Assembly: GCF_016587435.1 (NCBI RefSeq)
Contig: NZ_BNJJ01000005.1
Span: 1 to 64,000 of the forward strand
Direction: 5' to 3'
Source of the DNA: Dictyobacter formicarum
GTDB lineage: Bacteria; Chloroflexota; Ktedonobacteria; Ktedonobacterales; Ktedonobacteraceae
DNA length: 64,000 nucleotides
Both the position numbers and the translations under genes were made by a program. Within the stretch, counting starts at the first letter, position 1. Every line of letters starts with the position of its first letter. Shown here piece after piece: positions 8,671 through 17,022 of this stretch. The notes below the pieces were generated by a model that saw nothing but the letters and a program-made list of their open reading frames with translations, was not told the DNA's origin and searched no databases.

Positions 8671-8700
8671 ATTATAATATGATTTAACATTTTTTGTCAA
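8671..8700 (-). promoter_or_regulatory. hspR promoter
   Basis: The consensus hexamers TTGACA (8695-8700) and TATAAT (8671-8676) are 18 bp apart on the minus strand, about 90 bp upstream of the start codon. Confidence 0.7.
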
Positions 8701-8845
8701 GTTACATAGACAAAAACATCAAACGCTGACTTTTTTTGCTTTTATTTTCGCCATTGCATCTCTATAGATACTCTGTTACCATAAAAGAGTATTTCTCTAA
8801 ATGGAAATGTATCGAACAATTCACCCGTCAAAGGAGAATGTGTCA

Positions 8846-9706
8846 ATGTTCACAAGTTTAGATCCCGGAGCCATTGGTATCTCTGTACCTTTTGAAGAAG
8901 CGCTCCAGCTTGCTCGCGATACTGGCTTTGAGGGCTTAGATTTGCCATTGAAGGATTTGCTGAACCGCGCCCAACAAACCTCCGTACAAGAAATTAAAGA
9001 GCTCTTTCAACAGGCTCAGCTCCGACCTGGTGCCTGGGGGCTGCCCGTAGATTTTAGAGGAGATGAAGAAAGCTATCAGAGGGGACTGGCGCAGTTGCCA
9101 GCCTATGCAGAGCTGGCTCGGGCGCTGGGCAGCAGCCGTTGTTCAACCTGGATTCTGCCATTTTCAGATACACGCGATTATCAGGCCAACATGGAATTCC
9201 ATGCCAGTCGCCTGCGTCCCATTGCCCAGATTCTAGCCGATCATGGTCAACGTTTTGGCCTGGAGTTTGTCGGTCCTAAAACGATGCGAAATGGTCATCG
9301 CTACGAGTTTATTTCTACCATCACTGGCGGCCTTGAACTGGGACAGCAGATCGGCACTGGCAATACGGGCCTTTTATTGGATAGCTATCACTGGTTTACC
9401 TCTCATGGCAATGTTGCTGAAATCCAGCAATTGATCAATCAGCAGATTGTTTACGTCCATGTGAATGATGCGCCAGCTGAACGGGCAGTGGATGAGCAGA
9501 TCGACAACGAGCGCCTCTTGCCGGGCGCCAGTGGCGTTATCGATATTGCTGGCTTCATGCAGGCCCTGCAAAGTATCGGCTACGATGGTCCAGTTGTTGT
9601 AGAGCCATTTAATGCCGAGCACCGCGCCTTACCTTATGCGGAACGCGTAAAGGCCACACGCGCCAGCCTGGCTAAGATCTGGCAACAGGCTGGACTCAAC
9701 GCATAA
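8846..9706 (+). CDS. Sugar phosphate isomerase/epimerase family (TIM barrel)
   Basis: The 286-residue protein belongs to the AP-endonuclease-2-like TIM-barrel family, which includes xylose isomerase-like, inosose dehydratase and hydroxypyruvate isomerase enzymes. Visible family features are the strand-helix start GAIGISVPFEEAL, the metal-ligand strands LGLEFVGPKTM-like (GLEFVGP), LLLDSYHWF (Asp/His ligands), VYVHVNDAP and VVVEPFN near the C-terminus, where Glu would be the last ligand. The start at 8846 has AAAGGAG 9 nt upstream. A longer frame to 8801 has none. The gene stands alone, so the substrate cannot be named. Its neighbours give no metabolic clue. Confidence 0.85.
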   Translation: MFTSLDPGAIGISVPFEEALQLARDTGFEGLDLPLKDLLNRAQQTSVQEIKELFQQAQLRPGAWGLPVDFRGDEESYQRGLAQLPAYAELARALGSSRCSTWILPFSDTRDYQANMEFHASRLRPIAQILADHGQRFGLEFVGPKTMRNGHRYEFISTITGGLELGQQIGTGNTGLLLDSYHWFTSHGNVAEIQQLINQQIVYVHVNDAPAERAVDEQIDNERLLPGASGVIDIAGFMQALQSIGYDGPVVVEPFNAEHRALPYAERVKATRASLAKIWQQAGLNA

Positions 9707-10119
9707 AAACATATTACCCATACAGGCATCAGCAGATCATTCAGCACGATGCTTGTATGGTAGTTATCCCAGGATAGCCGCTAACGGCCGCAAAATAGCA
9801 GCGTTGAGTTCTGCTTGGTACACCTTATTTCTTGACAGATAAAAATAGATTTTATACAAATTTACTTATATGAACAAGGAAATAGTCCTGAATTCAAGAT
9901 CATGCCAGGGAAAAGATATATAATATATAATTATCTCAGTTATTATATCGTTGCTTTTCACGCCTGCTACTCTGCGCATGGAGACAGCTATCATAGCACT
10001 ACCCGGGTGTCAATATGACCTTTTTCTTGACTTTTCAGCGCCCGACTAGTAGCATGATGATACTGTTGAGAATACATTTGTTTTGTTAGTGCATATGCGA
10101 TAAAGCAGAGGAACCACCA
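9707..10119. other. 413-bp gap with 3' stem-loop and AT-rich promoter region
   Basis: An imperfect 13-bp stem-loop (9718-9730 with 9748-9760, one G-T pair) follows the isomerase stop. A candidate promoter lies further right: TTGACA at 9832-9837 with TATACA/TACAAA at 9853-9860. The remainder is AT-rich with no supported gene. Confidence 0.5.
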
Positions 10120-11859
10120 TTGCTAAATGTTCGTCTTTTAAATCGAAAGCTTAGTGTATATAGCCTCATTGCAATAGCGATTATTGCACTTGCCATGAGC
10201 CTACGCCTGATTCTTATCCTTTTGCATTGGCCAGCAACCAATAGTGATGAAGGAATCATGGCCATTATTGCCAATGACATCGCCTACCACGGGAAGTTTC
10301 CTTTGATGTTTTATGGCCAGGATTATATGGGTGTCATTGAGGCATACCTGGGAGCCCTTTTTTATCATCTTACGGGGGGTCCATCCATTACAGCTCTGCG
10401 TCTGGGCGTTATTTTGCTCATAGGACTTTTCTTCATTGTTATGTATCGTCTCACCAGTCTCATTTACTCGCAAAAAATGGCCCTGATTACGCTGGCATTT
10501 CTCAGTTTCAGTACGCTTTCCTATGTGGGTCGCCTGGTTTTAGCTACCGGCGGTTCCGCTGAGACGCTATTATTTGGCTCGCTCTCTTTCCTGGTGGCCG
10601 CATACCTTTCATATACTTATGAGCGGCAGGCATCCATCCGTACCAGGCTTTTACGCCTGCCGGGTTATCTGCTCTTTGGAATCATTGTAGGTCTGGGCAT
10701 CTGGAGCGATATGGTCGGGCTATCTCTCTATCTCATGTCGACGCTGCTGCTGGTCATCTTCTGCTGGCGCGAGATCTTTATCTGGGGAGGCTGGCTGATT
10801 GGACTCTTAGGTGGTGCCATCGGTTTACTGCCGACAATTATCTATTCTCTACAGATTGGAACAAGCCCGATTGCGGATTTGCTGGGGAAGGCTGAAACTC
10901 CCCCCATCAATGCCACCGCAGAACAATTAAGCCTCTGGCATAAGATTGTCGAAACCTTTCAGGTCAGTCTGCCAACCGCCACCAGTTCTCCTTTCTGTCC
11001 GGTTATTGAATACCCCTTTATGGGCGATAATACGCAACGCACTTTGAGTTGCGGTATTATTCAATCCAGTTGGAGTATTGGTTATGTGTTGTTGATCATC
11101 GCGTCTATTATCATTACTATCCTGGCTCTCAAACAGCTCAGAAAAAATCAAGAAGGGTTGAGCGCACTAGAACAGCATAAGAAACGGGTAATCTATGTAA
11201 CGCGACTCTGTATGCTTGGGGCCGCCATTCTCTCGCTATTGATCTACATCAACAGCGCAGGTCCTGTTAATCAGCCTGGCTACCATGCGCGCTATATTAT
11301 TAGCCTGGTCGTGATTACACCCGCTATTCTTGCGCCCCTCTATAACGCGGCACGTCATCTGCGGTCAGAACTTAAATGGGCCAGATTTCGGCTCTATGGT
11401 AGTCGAGCAATTCTGGTAGCACTGGCAGTCATTTTTATCGCCGGAACGTATATTGCTTTTATGGAAGTGCCAAGGGCTCAAGCGGCCAGCGACCGACGCG
11501 AGCATCTCATCAAGCAACTGACGGCATTGCATGTAACCTACCTCTACACCGATTACTGGACCTGCTATAATCTGGTTGTTGCTACCATGAACACAAAGCA
11601 TCCGATTATCTGTGCTGTCATTGATGATCAACTGAGTAACAAGCATAATCGCATCAAAAGCTTTGAAATCGCGGTAGATAAATCCAAGAGGCCGCCCTTC
11701 ATGTGCGCAAAGGATCTCAGTCTTACCACTAAAGATACCTACAACTGTTTGCCAGAGGCAGCCGCCCAGGCCAACAAGACGAATTCTAAAATAGGACACT
11801 ATTTTGTGCGCCATGACCTCGATGGCTATGTGCTTTATAGGGCCGAGCCAAAGTCTTAG
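10120..11859 (+). CDS. Polytopic membrane glycosyltransferase-like protein
   Basis: The 579-residue protein has about 10-11 hydrophobic segments, starting at residues 13-35, and a soluble C-terminal part after about 470. The first outer loop carries the acidic pair TNSDEGIMA followed by FYGQDYMG. This is the arrangement of GT-C-type enzymes (ArnT/PMT/GT83-like), in which such Asp residues bind metal or lipid-phosphate sugar. The likely role is adding sugars from a polyprenyl carrier to a surface glycan or protein, but donor and acceptor are unknown. The start is TTG at 10120 with AGAGGA about 8 nt upstream. A downstream ATG at residue 26 would cut the first membrane helix. It stands alone and converges on narK. 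Confidence 0.72.
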   Translation: MLNVRLLNRKLSVYSLIAIAIIALAMSLRLILILLHWPATNSDEGIMAIIANDIAYHGKFPLMFYGQDYMGVIEAYLGALFYHLTGGPSITALRLGVILLIGLFFIVMYRLTSLIYSQKMALITLAFLSFSTLSYVGRLVLATGGSAETLLFGSLSFLVAAYLSYTYERQASIRTRLLRLPGYLLFGIIVGLGIWSDMVGLSLYLMSTLLLVIFCWREIFIWGGWLIGLLGGAIGLLPTIIYSLQIGTSPIADLLGKAETPPINATAEQLSLWHKIVETFQVSLPTATSSPFCPVIEYPFMGDNTQRTLSCGIIQSSWSIGYVLLIIASIIITILALKQLRKNQEGLSALEQHKKRVIYVTRLCMLGAAILSLLIYINSAGPVNQPGYHARYIISLVVITPAILAPLYNAARHLRSELKWARFRLYGSRAILVALAVIFIAGTYIAFMEVPRAQAASDRREHLIKQLTALHVTYLYTDYWTCYNLVVATMNTKHPIICAVIDDQLSNKHNRIKSFEIAVDKSKRPPFMCAKDLSLTTKDTYNCLPEAAAQANKTNSKIGHYFVRHDLDGYVLYRAEPKS

Positions 11860-11911
11860 GCTTCAAAAGTTTAGATTCAAAGTTTCAAAACAGCGATCTC
11901 GCAGATGCACG

Positions 11912-11975
11912 ATGTGACATATAAGGGAGTGCTACTCCGATATACACCTCTGTAGCACTCCCTTATATGTCACAT
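11912..11975. terminator. Bidirectional terminator with 24-bp perfect arms
   Basis: Arms 11912-11935 and 11952-11975 are perfectly complementary around a 16-nt loop. It separates the converging glycosyltransferase and nitrate operons. The narK stop codon (11970-11972) lies inside the right arm. Confidence 0.75.
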
Positions 11976-13229
11976 TTGATATTCCGGCTCGGGAAGCTCT
12001 ACCAGAGCTTGTTCGGGCACGTTGAACGATGACGACCAGCGAGTACGCCATCCCTGCTGGCACAGAACAAGTATACGTAACATCACCAGTGCGAGCAAAG
12101 CCACTCCAGCCAGTACAATCCAACCAAAAGTATACGATCCGCTCATCTGTTTAAAACTGCCTAAAATAAGGGGAAGTATAAAACCACCAAATCCGCCAAA
12201 CGCTCCCACGATGCCGGTAATAATACCTATCTCCGTCTGAAAACGCTGTGGAATGAGCTGGAAGACTGCGCCATTCCCCATACTCAAGAACATCACGCCA
12301 AGCACAACTAGAGGAACCATCAAGGGCAATGGAAATAAAAAGGCTGACAATGCATAAGCTCCGACCACCAGGAGGAGCACTCCAGTCAAGATGCGTACAC
12401 CACCTAGCTTATCAGCAATATAGCCCCCAAGGGGTCTAAAAGTACTACCCATAAAGGTAGCCAGGGCCGTCAAATAACCAGCATTTACCGCGCTAATCCC
12501 ATATTGGTTATGAAAAAATTGCGGAAGGAACGTACCCAAACCAACAAAACCACCAAAAGTCACACAGTAGAGCAGGCAGAACCACCACAAATCGCTCGTA
12601 TTCAAAACAATGAGATACTTAGCGACCCCATGAGGCTGAGGACGTGAAGGACAGTCTCTGGCGAACAAAGAAAAGGCCAGTAACACCAATGCCAGTGGAA
12701 GCATGGTTATACCTAACACGGCATGCCAGCCATAGGTTCTAGCAAGCGAAGGGGCCAGTAGATTGGCAAAGACCACGCCCATATTGCCGGCCGCCGAGAT
12801 GCCCATGATCAATCCCTGTTTGGAAGGTGGATACCAGTAGCTAGCCATAGGCAAAGCCACAGCAAATGATGAGCCACCCACACCAAGCATCAAACCAATA
12901 CAGAGCACAGCTGGAAAGTTTATGTTCACCAGCCATCCTAACAACAGGGGGACAAACAAAAAGAGCAGCATCAACACACCAACACGCCTTCCACCAAAAC
13001 GGTCCCCTAATAATCCCATCGGAATACGCATCAAGGAACCACTTAAGGTGGGAATGGCCACCATGACAGTCTGTAGAAAAGGATTCAATCCGAGGCTCTG
13101 AGAGATAGGTACACTCAGAGACCCCAGGAGAACCCAGATAGTAAAACACATATCAAAGTGTAAGAAAGAGGCAAGCACGGTTAATTTCGCGCTGGTTTGT
13201 ATCCCATCACGCGATGACATAAATGGCAT
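11970..13229 (-). CDS. narK: Nitrate/nitrite transporter, NarK/NasA-type MFS
   Basis: This 419-residue protein is a 12-helix major-facilitator transporter of the nitrate/nitrite porter group. The MFS loop 2-3 motif reads PMGLLGDRFGGRRVGVLM, and helix 5 carries glycine-rich AAGNMGVVFANLLAP, as in nitrate porters. GNGAVFQLIPQRF and GAFGGFGGFILPLILG are typical of helices 10-11. It is the last gene of the nas operon, so import of nitrate for assimilation is the likely job. The start at 13229 has AAAAGGAG 7-8 nt upstream. The frame's earlier ATG at 13250 has none. Direction (uptake or nitrite/nitrate exchange) cannot be read from the sequence. Confidence 0.9.
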   Translation of the reverse strand: MPFMSSRDGIQTSAKLTVLASFLHFDMCFTIWVLLGSLSVPISQSLGLNPFLQTVMVAIPTLSGSLMRIPMGLLGDRFGGRRVGVLMLLFLFVPLLLGWLVNINFPAVLCIGLMLGVGGSSFAVALPMASYWYPPSKQGLIMGISAAGNMGVVFANLLAPSLARTYGWHAVLGITMLPLALVLLAFSLFARDCPSRPQPHGVAKYLIVLNTSDLWWFCLLYCVTFGGFVGLGTFLPQFFHNQYGISAVNAGYLTALATFMGSTFRPLGGYIADKLGGVRILTGVLLLVVGAYALSAFLFPLPLMVPLVVLGVMFLSMGNGAVFQLIPQRFQTEIGIITGIVGAFGGFGGFILPLILGSFKQMSGSYTFGWIVLAGVALLALVMLRILVLCQQGWRTRWSSSFNVPEQALVELPEPEYQM

Positions 13230-13296
13230 GCAGAACTCCTTTTCTTGCAAAACAGGAGTGCTGTAGAAAGTGGCGTCCGGGCAAGCCGGTTTATAA

Positions 13297-14106
13297 TCAG
13301 GATGCCATGTGTTCTACCAGAGCCTTAATCAAATGTCCCATCTTGGGATGCTCTGGAACAACATGGGGAGTGACGCCGTATCCTTCTAACACACCTGTAC
13401 AGGTGGGACCAATCGAAGCCACGATGGTCCTGGTATTCAATGCCGCCGTTAAGGCACTGGTACAGTCCAACTCGGCGGCAATCGCGAAGAGGTGACGAAC
13501 CTGAATCTGGCTGGTAAACATGATGGCATCTACGTTGCCAATGATCAGCTCACGCACCAATGCACGCAATTGGGTAGTGTCAAGCGGTAATTGCCACTCA
13601 TAAAGGCTGAGTTCCTCCAACATGGCACCGTGGCTATGTAAAAACTGAGAGATTTGATCGTTGCGCTCACCATAATGCACGACTCCGATGGTTCGGCCAG
13701 TCACGTCAAAAGGCTTGAGCACCGCCAGCAGCTCGTTTGTGGTATAGGGCTCCGGCGCACTGGCAGCAATCGGTATGTTCTCCTTTCTCAATACCGCTGA
13801 GGGTTTAGGGCCCCGGCAAATAACACTGACGCCTCTTAGAGCCGTTACCAACTCATCCCGGCGTCCCAGCTGGTCAGCCTCTTGCAGCAATGCCTTAACA
13901 CCTACACCGGTGAAGAAAATAACCAGGAAGACATCTCCTGCTATTAATCGATCAATAAAAGCCGCCACTGGCTTGGAGGCATTTACGACAGTTTCACGAA
14001 CGGCGGGCGCGCTCCAGGCGGTGCCCCCATTGCGTCGAATGAGATCAGCCATCTCATCGCTCATGCGCGCTTCCAATACAGCAATACGAGCATCGTGAAA
14101 AGCCAT
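13297..14106 (-). CDS. hemD: Uroporphyrinogen-III synthase (HemD)
   Basis: HemD cyclises hydroxymethylbilane to uroporphyrinogen III, the precursor of heme, siroheme and cobalamin. The 269-residue protein has the two-domain HemD layout: an N-terminal part with VFLVIFFTGVGVKALL, then GRTIGVVHYGE, LSLYEW and VDAIMFTSQIQVRHLF. It ends with the conserved TIVASIGPTCTGVLEGYGVTPHVVPEHPKMGHLI. HemD sequences are poorly conserved, and this C-terminal signature carries most of the weight. A GAGGAGC ribosome site precedes the ATG. Its place between nirD and narK suggests it secures siroheme supply for the nitrite reductase. The methyltransferase and chelatase steps are not in the window. Confidence 0.88.
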   Translation of the reverse strand: MAFHDARIAVLEARMSDEMADLIRRNGGTAWSAPAVRETVVNASKPVAAFIDRLIAGDVFLVIFFTGVGVKALLQEADQLGRRDELVTALRGVSVICRGPKPSAVLRKENIPIAASAPEPYTTNELLAVLKPFDVTGRTIGVVHYGERNDQISQFLHSHGAMLEELSLYEWQLPLDTTQLRALVRELIIGNVDAIMFTSQIQVRHLFAIAAELDCTSALTAALNTRTIVASIGPTCTGVLEGYGVTPHVVPEHPKMGHLIKALVEHMAS

Positions 14107-14166
14107 TGGTTTGCTCCTCTTTCTTTCATATTCCTGGGAAGAGAAAGGCGCTTATTATTACAAAAT

Positions 14167-14505
14167 CTATATATCCAGGCCCAGCAAAATTTCTCCGTTT
14201 GCATCCAGTGAAACCTCATACGTTTTGAGCGCTCCACAGGTATTACCAAGCGGTTCACCAGTTGCCAGACAAAACTTGTAACCATGTAAGGGGCAAACAA
14301 CTTTGCCATCACCAATCATACCATCGGCCAACGGTCCATTTTTATGTGGGCAGGTAGCCTGAAGTGCAAACACCTCACCGGTACGTGTGCGAAAAAGGGC
14401 AATCCTTGTTTCCTCTATCTGGAATGTACGTCCTTCTCCCAGGGGAAGTCTATCAAGTGAGCCGAGATTATAAATTACTCGACCGGGTGTCATCATAATG
14501 CTCAT
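14167..14505 (-). CDS. nirD: Nitrite reductase small subunit (Rieske), NirD
   Basis: NirD is the small partner of cytoplasmic NADH-nitrite reductase. The 112-residue protein is a single Rieske domain with CPHKNGPL (near residue 51) and CPLHGYKF (near 70), the paired Cys-x-His ligands of a [2Fe-2S] cluster. Many NirD proteins have lost these ligands, but here all four are kept, as in NasE-type subunits. It lies 58 nt downstream of nirB in the same operon. The ribosome site (GAAGGTG, about 9 nt upstream) is modest. Confidence 0.93.
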   Translation of the reverse strand: MSIMMTPGRVIYNLGSLDRLPLGEGRTFQIEETRIALFRTRTGEVFALQATCPHKNGPLADGMIGDGKVVCPLHGYKFCLATGEPLGNTCGALKTYEVSLDANGEILLGLDI

Positions 14506-14563
14506 AAGGTAACCACACCTTCTTTAACTTGTAAAGCGGCAATTTGTAAAACTGCCAATGTTT

Positions 14564-17017
14564 TTAGCGTACGCTCACTTTTTCAATCGGATGCAAAGCT
14601 TCAGTAAACTGGGTTGGTGTAACCGGAATAGTCGCTTCCTGCCAGGGATCTCTATAGGCGTCCACAGCGGCTTGCATATCCCGATCTAGCTGCTGACATA
14701 TATGTTCGCAATCTTCAATGAGCAACTGGCGCAATCTATCGATCCCGATACGCTCGGCAAAGCTATGGGTGCGCTCAAGGTATTTAGCCTGCTCACGATA
14801 ATACTGCATGAAGCGTCCTATATAGAGCAGTACTTCTTCCTGGCTGTCAGCCACGCAGAGTAGGTCACCCTTGCGCACGGTAGATCCGGCGGCCCCGCCC
14901 ACATAGATTTCCCATTTACCACCCTCGATCGCTACCACACCGATATCTTTGGTTGTAGACTCTGCACAGTTGCGTGGACAGCCAGATACCGCCAGCTTTA
15001 ACTTGTGGGGAGCTTCAACACCCTGGTAACGCTTCTCAATATTAATGCCAAGCGCAGTGCTATCGCCCAGGCCATAACGACAGAACTCAGAGCCCAGGCA
15101 GGTTTTACAGGTACGAAAACTCTTGGTATATGCATGTCCGGATGGCATTCCCAGATCCTTCCATACCTCGGGCAATTGTTGTTTGGGAATCCCAACCAGG
15201 TCGATACGCTGTCCGCCCGTTAGTTTTACCATTGGTGCCTGATATTTTTCTGCGACCTCAGCAATGCGCCGCAATTCTTGTGCGGAGGTTACACCACCAT
15301 ACATACGTGGTACTACACTGAATGTACCGTTATTTTGTATATTGGCATGCACTCTGTCATTAATGAAGCGGGCATCGCGTTGATCTTCATACTCACTTCC
15401 CCAGATCGTCTTAAGCAGTGAAGCAAGGCCGGCTTTACTAGCTGGATCTTCTTTACCTCCAGCCAGAGCAGCAAAGACCGCGGCAACACTATACAGTTGC
15501 TGTTCCTTAATAGCCTTGATCAATTCTGGCTTGGTTAATGCTACGCCGGGCACGTAATAGTGTATTGAGGGATCTTCAACGACCAACCCATCTGAGGCAG
15601 CCTCCAGCAGCGCCTGCACCTGCGACATACAAGAGCCACAACCAGTGCCAGCCCGGGTCGCGTCACAGAGCATTTTGAGGCTGCGTTTCCCCTCTTTGAC
15701 ACATTGCACTATCTTACCTTTTGAGACACCATTGCAATTACAGATTTGCGTCTCATCGGGCAGGTCTGCGACATTGATAGCCTTCTTTTCTCCAGCTAGT
15801 GAGAAAAGAAGTTCGGAACGGTTCTCTGGCAGCACAGAACGGCGATCGAATAATTGGGATAGGCGTGGGATAACCTCGCCATCGCCCAGCACAATTGCGC
15901 CAGCAATCCTACCATCACGTATAATTAATTTCTTGTACACACTTCGCGCAGGCTCTGAATAGACCACAATCTCATCATCATCATGCTGCGACTCCTTATC
16001 ACCCATAACAGCCAGGTCTACTCCCATCACTTTGAGCTTGGTAGACTCACGCGATCCCTGATAGATCCGCTGTGAGGCTTGACTGGTGAGACGTTCTGCC
16101 AGGCATTGCGCTTGCTCCCATAGCGGAGCAACCAACCCATAGGTGCGCTCCCGATGCTGAATACACTCACCAAGTGCATAGATATCGGGGACACTACATG
16201 AAAGGTCATCGCCAACCAGAATGCCGCGATCGACTTTAATGCCGGCATGGCGCGCTAACTCAATATTTGGGCGAATACCGGTCGAAATGACGACCATATC
16301 ACAACCCATTCTGGAGCCATCCTCAAATCCCAGCCCCTCTACCCGCTCGTGACCAAAGACGGCGGTGGTGCGCTTCTCCAGGTGCAAATGAACCCCCATA
16401 CGCTCCAATGAGGTACGCAGCATCTTGCTCGCCGCCGTATCTAGCTGGACGTTCATCACATGAGGAGCTACATGTACTACGCTGACAGCCAGTCCTCGAT
16501 TAAGTAAGCCCCGGGCTGCCTCTAGCCCTAGTAATCCACCGCCGACCACGACTGCCTTGCTTGCCCGGACAGCATACTGCATCATTGAGGTGCAATCATC
16601 AATGGTGCGAAAAACAAATGCACCCGTCTTGAGCTTTCCGGTTGAGGTATAGAGATTATCCAATGCGGGAATAGCTGGTGAGCTTCCGGTGGCCAGGACC
16701 AGTTTGTCATAGGCCATAACTGTGCCATCTGAGGCATAAACTGTCTTTGAGGTATAATCAATGGTATGAATGCGATTCCCGGCATAGAGTGTGATGCCGT
16801 TGTCCTGATACCAGGCTAAGGGATTTATAAAAATATCGCTGGGATCATGGTTTCCCGCCAGCACATTTGAGAGCAGGATGCGATTGTAGTTGCCGTATGG
16901 TTCGTCGCCAAAGACGACAATATCATATTGCTCACGGCCTTGAAGCGCTAACACTTCTTCTATGAGACGCGCTCCGGCCATTCCATTACCAATAATAATG
17001 AGACGTTGTTTCTGCAT
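14564..17017 (-). CDS. nirB: Assimilatory nitrite reductase large subunit, NirB
   Basis: NirB reduces nitrite to ammonium with NAD(P)H through FAD, [2Fe-2S], [4Fe-4S] and siroheme. The 817-residue protein begins with a FAD-binding GNGMAGARLIEE motif and a second nucleotide-binding VVVGGGLLGLEAARGL near residue 150. The BFD-type [2Fe-2S] domain has CNCNGVSKG and CGSCMSQ near 425-465. The siroheme/[4Fe-4S] half has CLGSEFCRYG (about 640) and SGCPRNCAE (about 677). Length and domain order match NirB/NasD. The start has a GGAGGT site that lies inside the last codons of nasA, five nt away, which suggests translational coupling. Confidence 0.96.
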   Translation of the reverse strand: MQKQRLIIIGNGMAGARLIEEVLALQGREQYDIVVFGDEPYGNYNRILLSNVLAGNHDPSDIFINPLAWYQDNGITLYAGNRIHTIDYTSKTVYASDGTVMAYDKLVLATGSSPAIPALDNLYTSTGKLKTGAFVFRTIDDCTSMMQYAVRASKAVVVGGGLLGLEAARGLLNRGLAVSVVHVAPHVMNVQLDTAASKMLRTSLERMGVHLHLEKRTTAVFGHERVEGLGFEDGSRMGCDMVVISTGIRPNIELARHAGIKVDRGILVGDDLSCSVPDIYALGECIQHRERTYGLVAPLWEQAQCLAERLTSQASQRIYQGSRESTKLKVMGVDLAVMGDKESQHDDDEIVVYSEPARSVYKKLIIRDGRIAGAIVLGDGEVIPRLSQLFDRRSVLPENRSELLFSLAGEKKAINVADLPDETQICNCNGVSKGKIVQCVKEGKRSLKMLCDATRAGTGCGSCMSQVQALLEAASDGLVVEDPSIHYYVPGVALTKPELIKAIKEQQLYSVAAVFAALAGGKEDPASKAGLASLLKTIWGSEYEDQRDARFINDRVHANIQNNGTFSVVPRMYGGVTSAQELRRIAEVAEKYQAPMVKLTGGQRIDLVGIPKQQLPEVWKDLGMPSGHAYTKSFRTCKTCLGSEFCRYGLGDSTALGINIEKRYQGVEAPHKLKLAVSGCPRNCAESTTKDIGVVAIEGGKWEIYVGGAAGSTVRKGDLLCVADSQEEVLLYIGRFMQYYREQAKYLERTHSFAERIGIDRLRQLLIEDCEHICQQLDRDMQAAVDAYRDPWQEATIPVTPTQFTEALHPIEKVSVR

Positions 17018-17022
17018 TCTGC

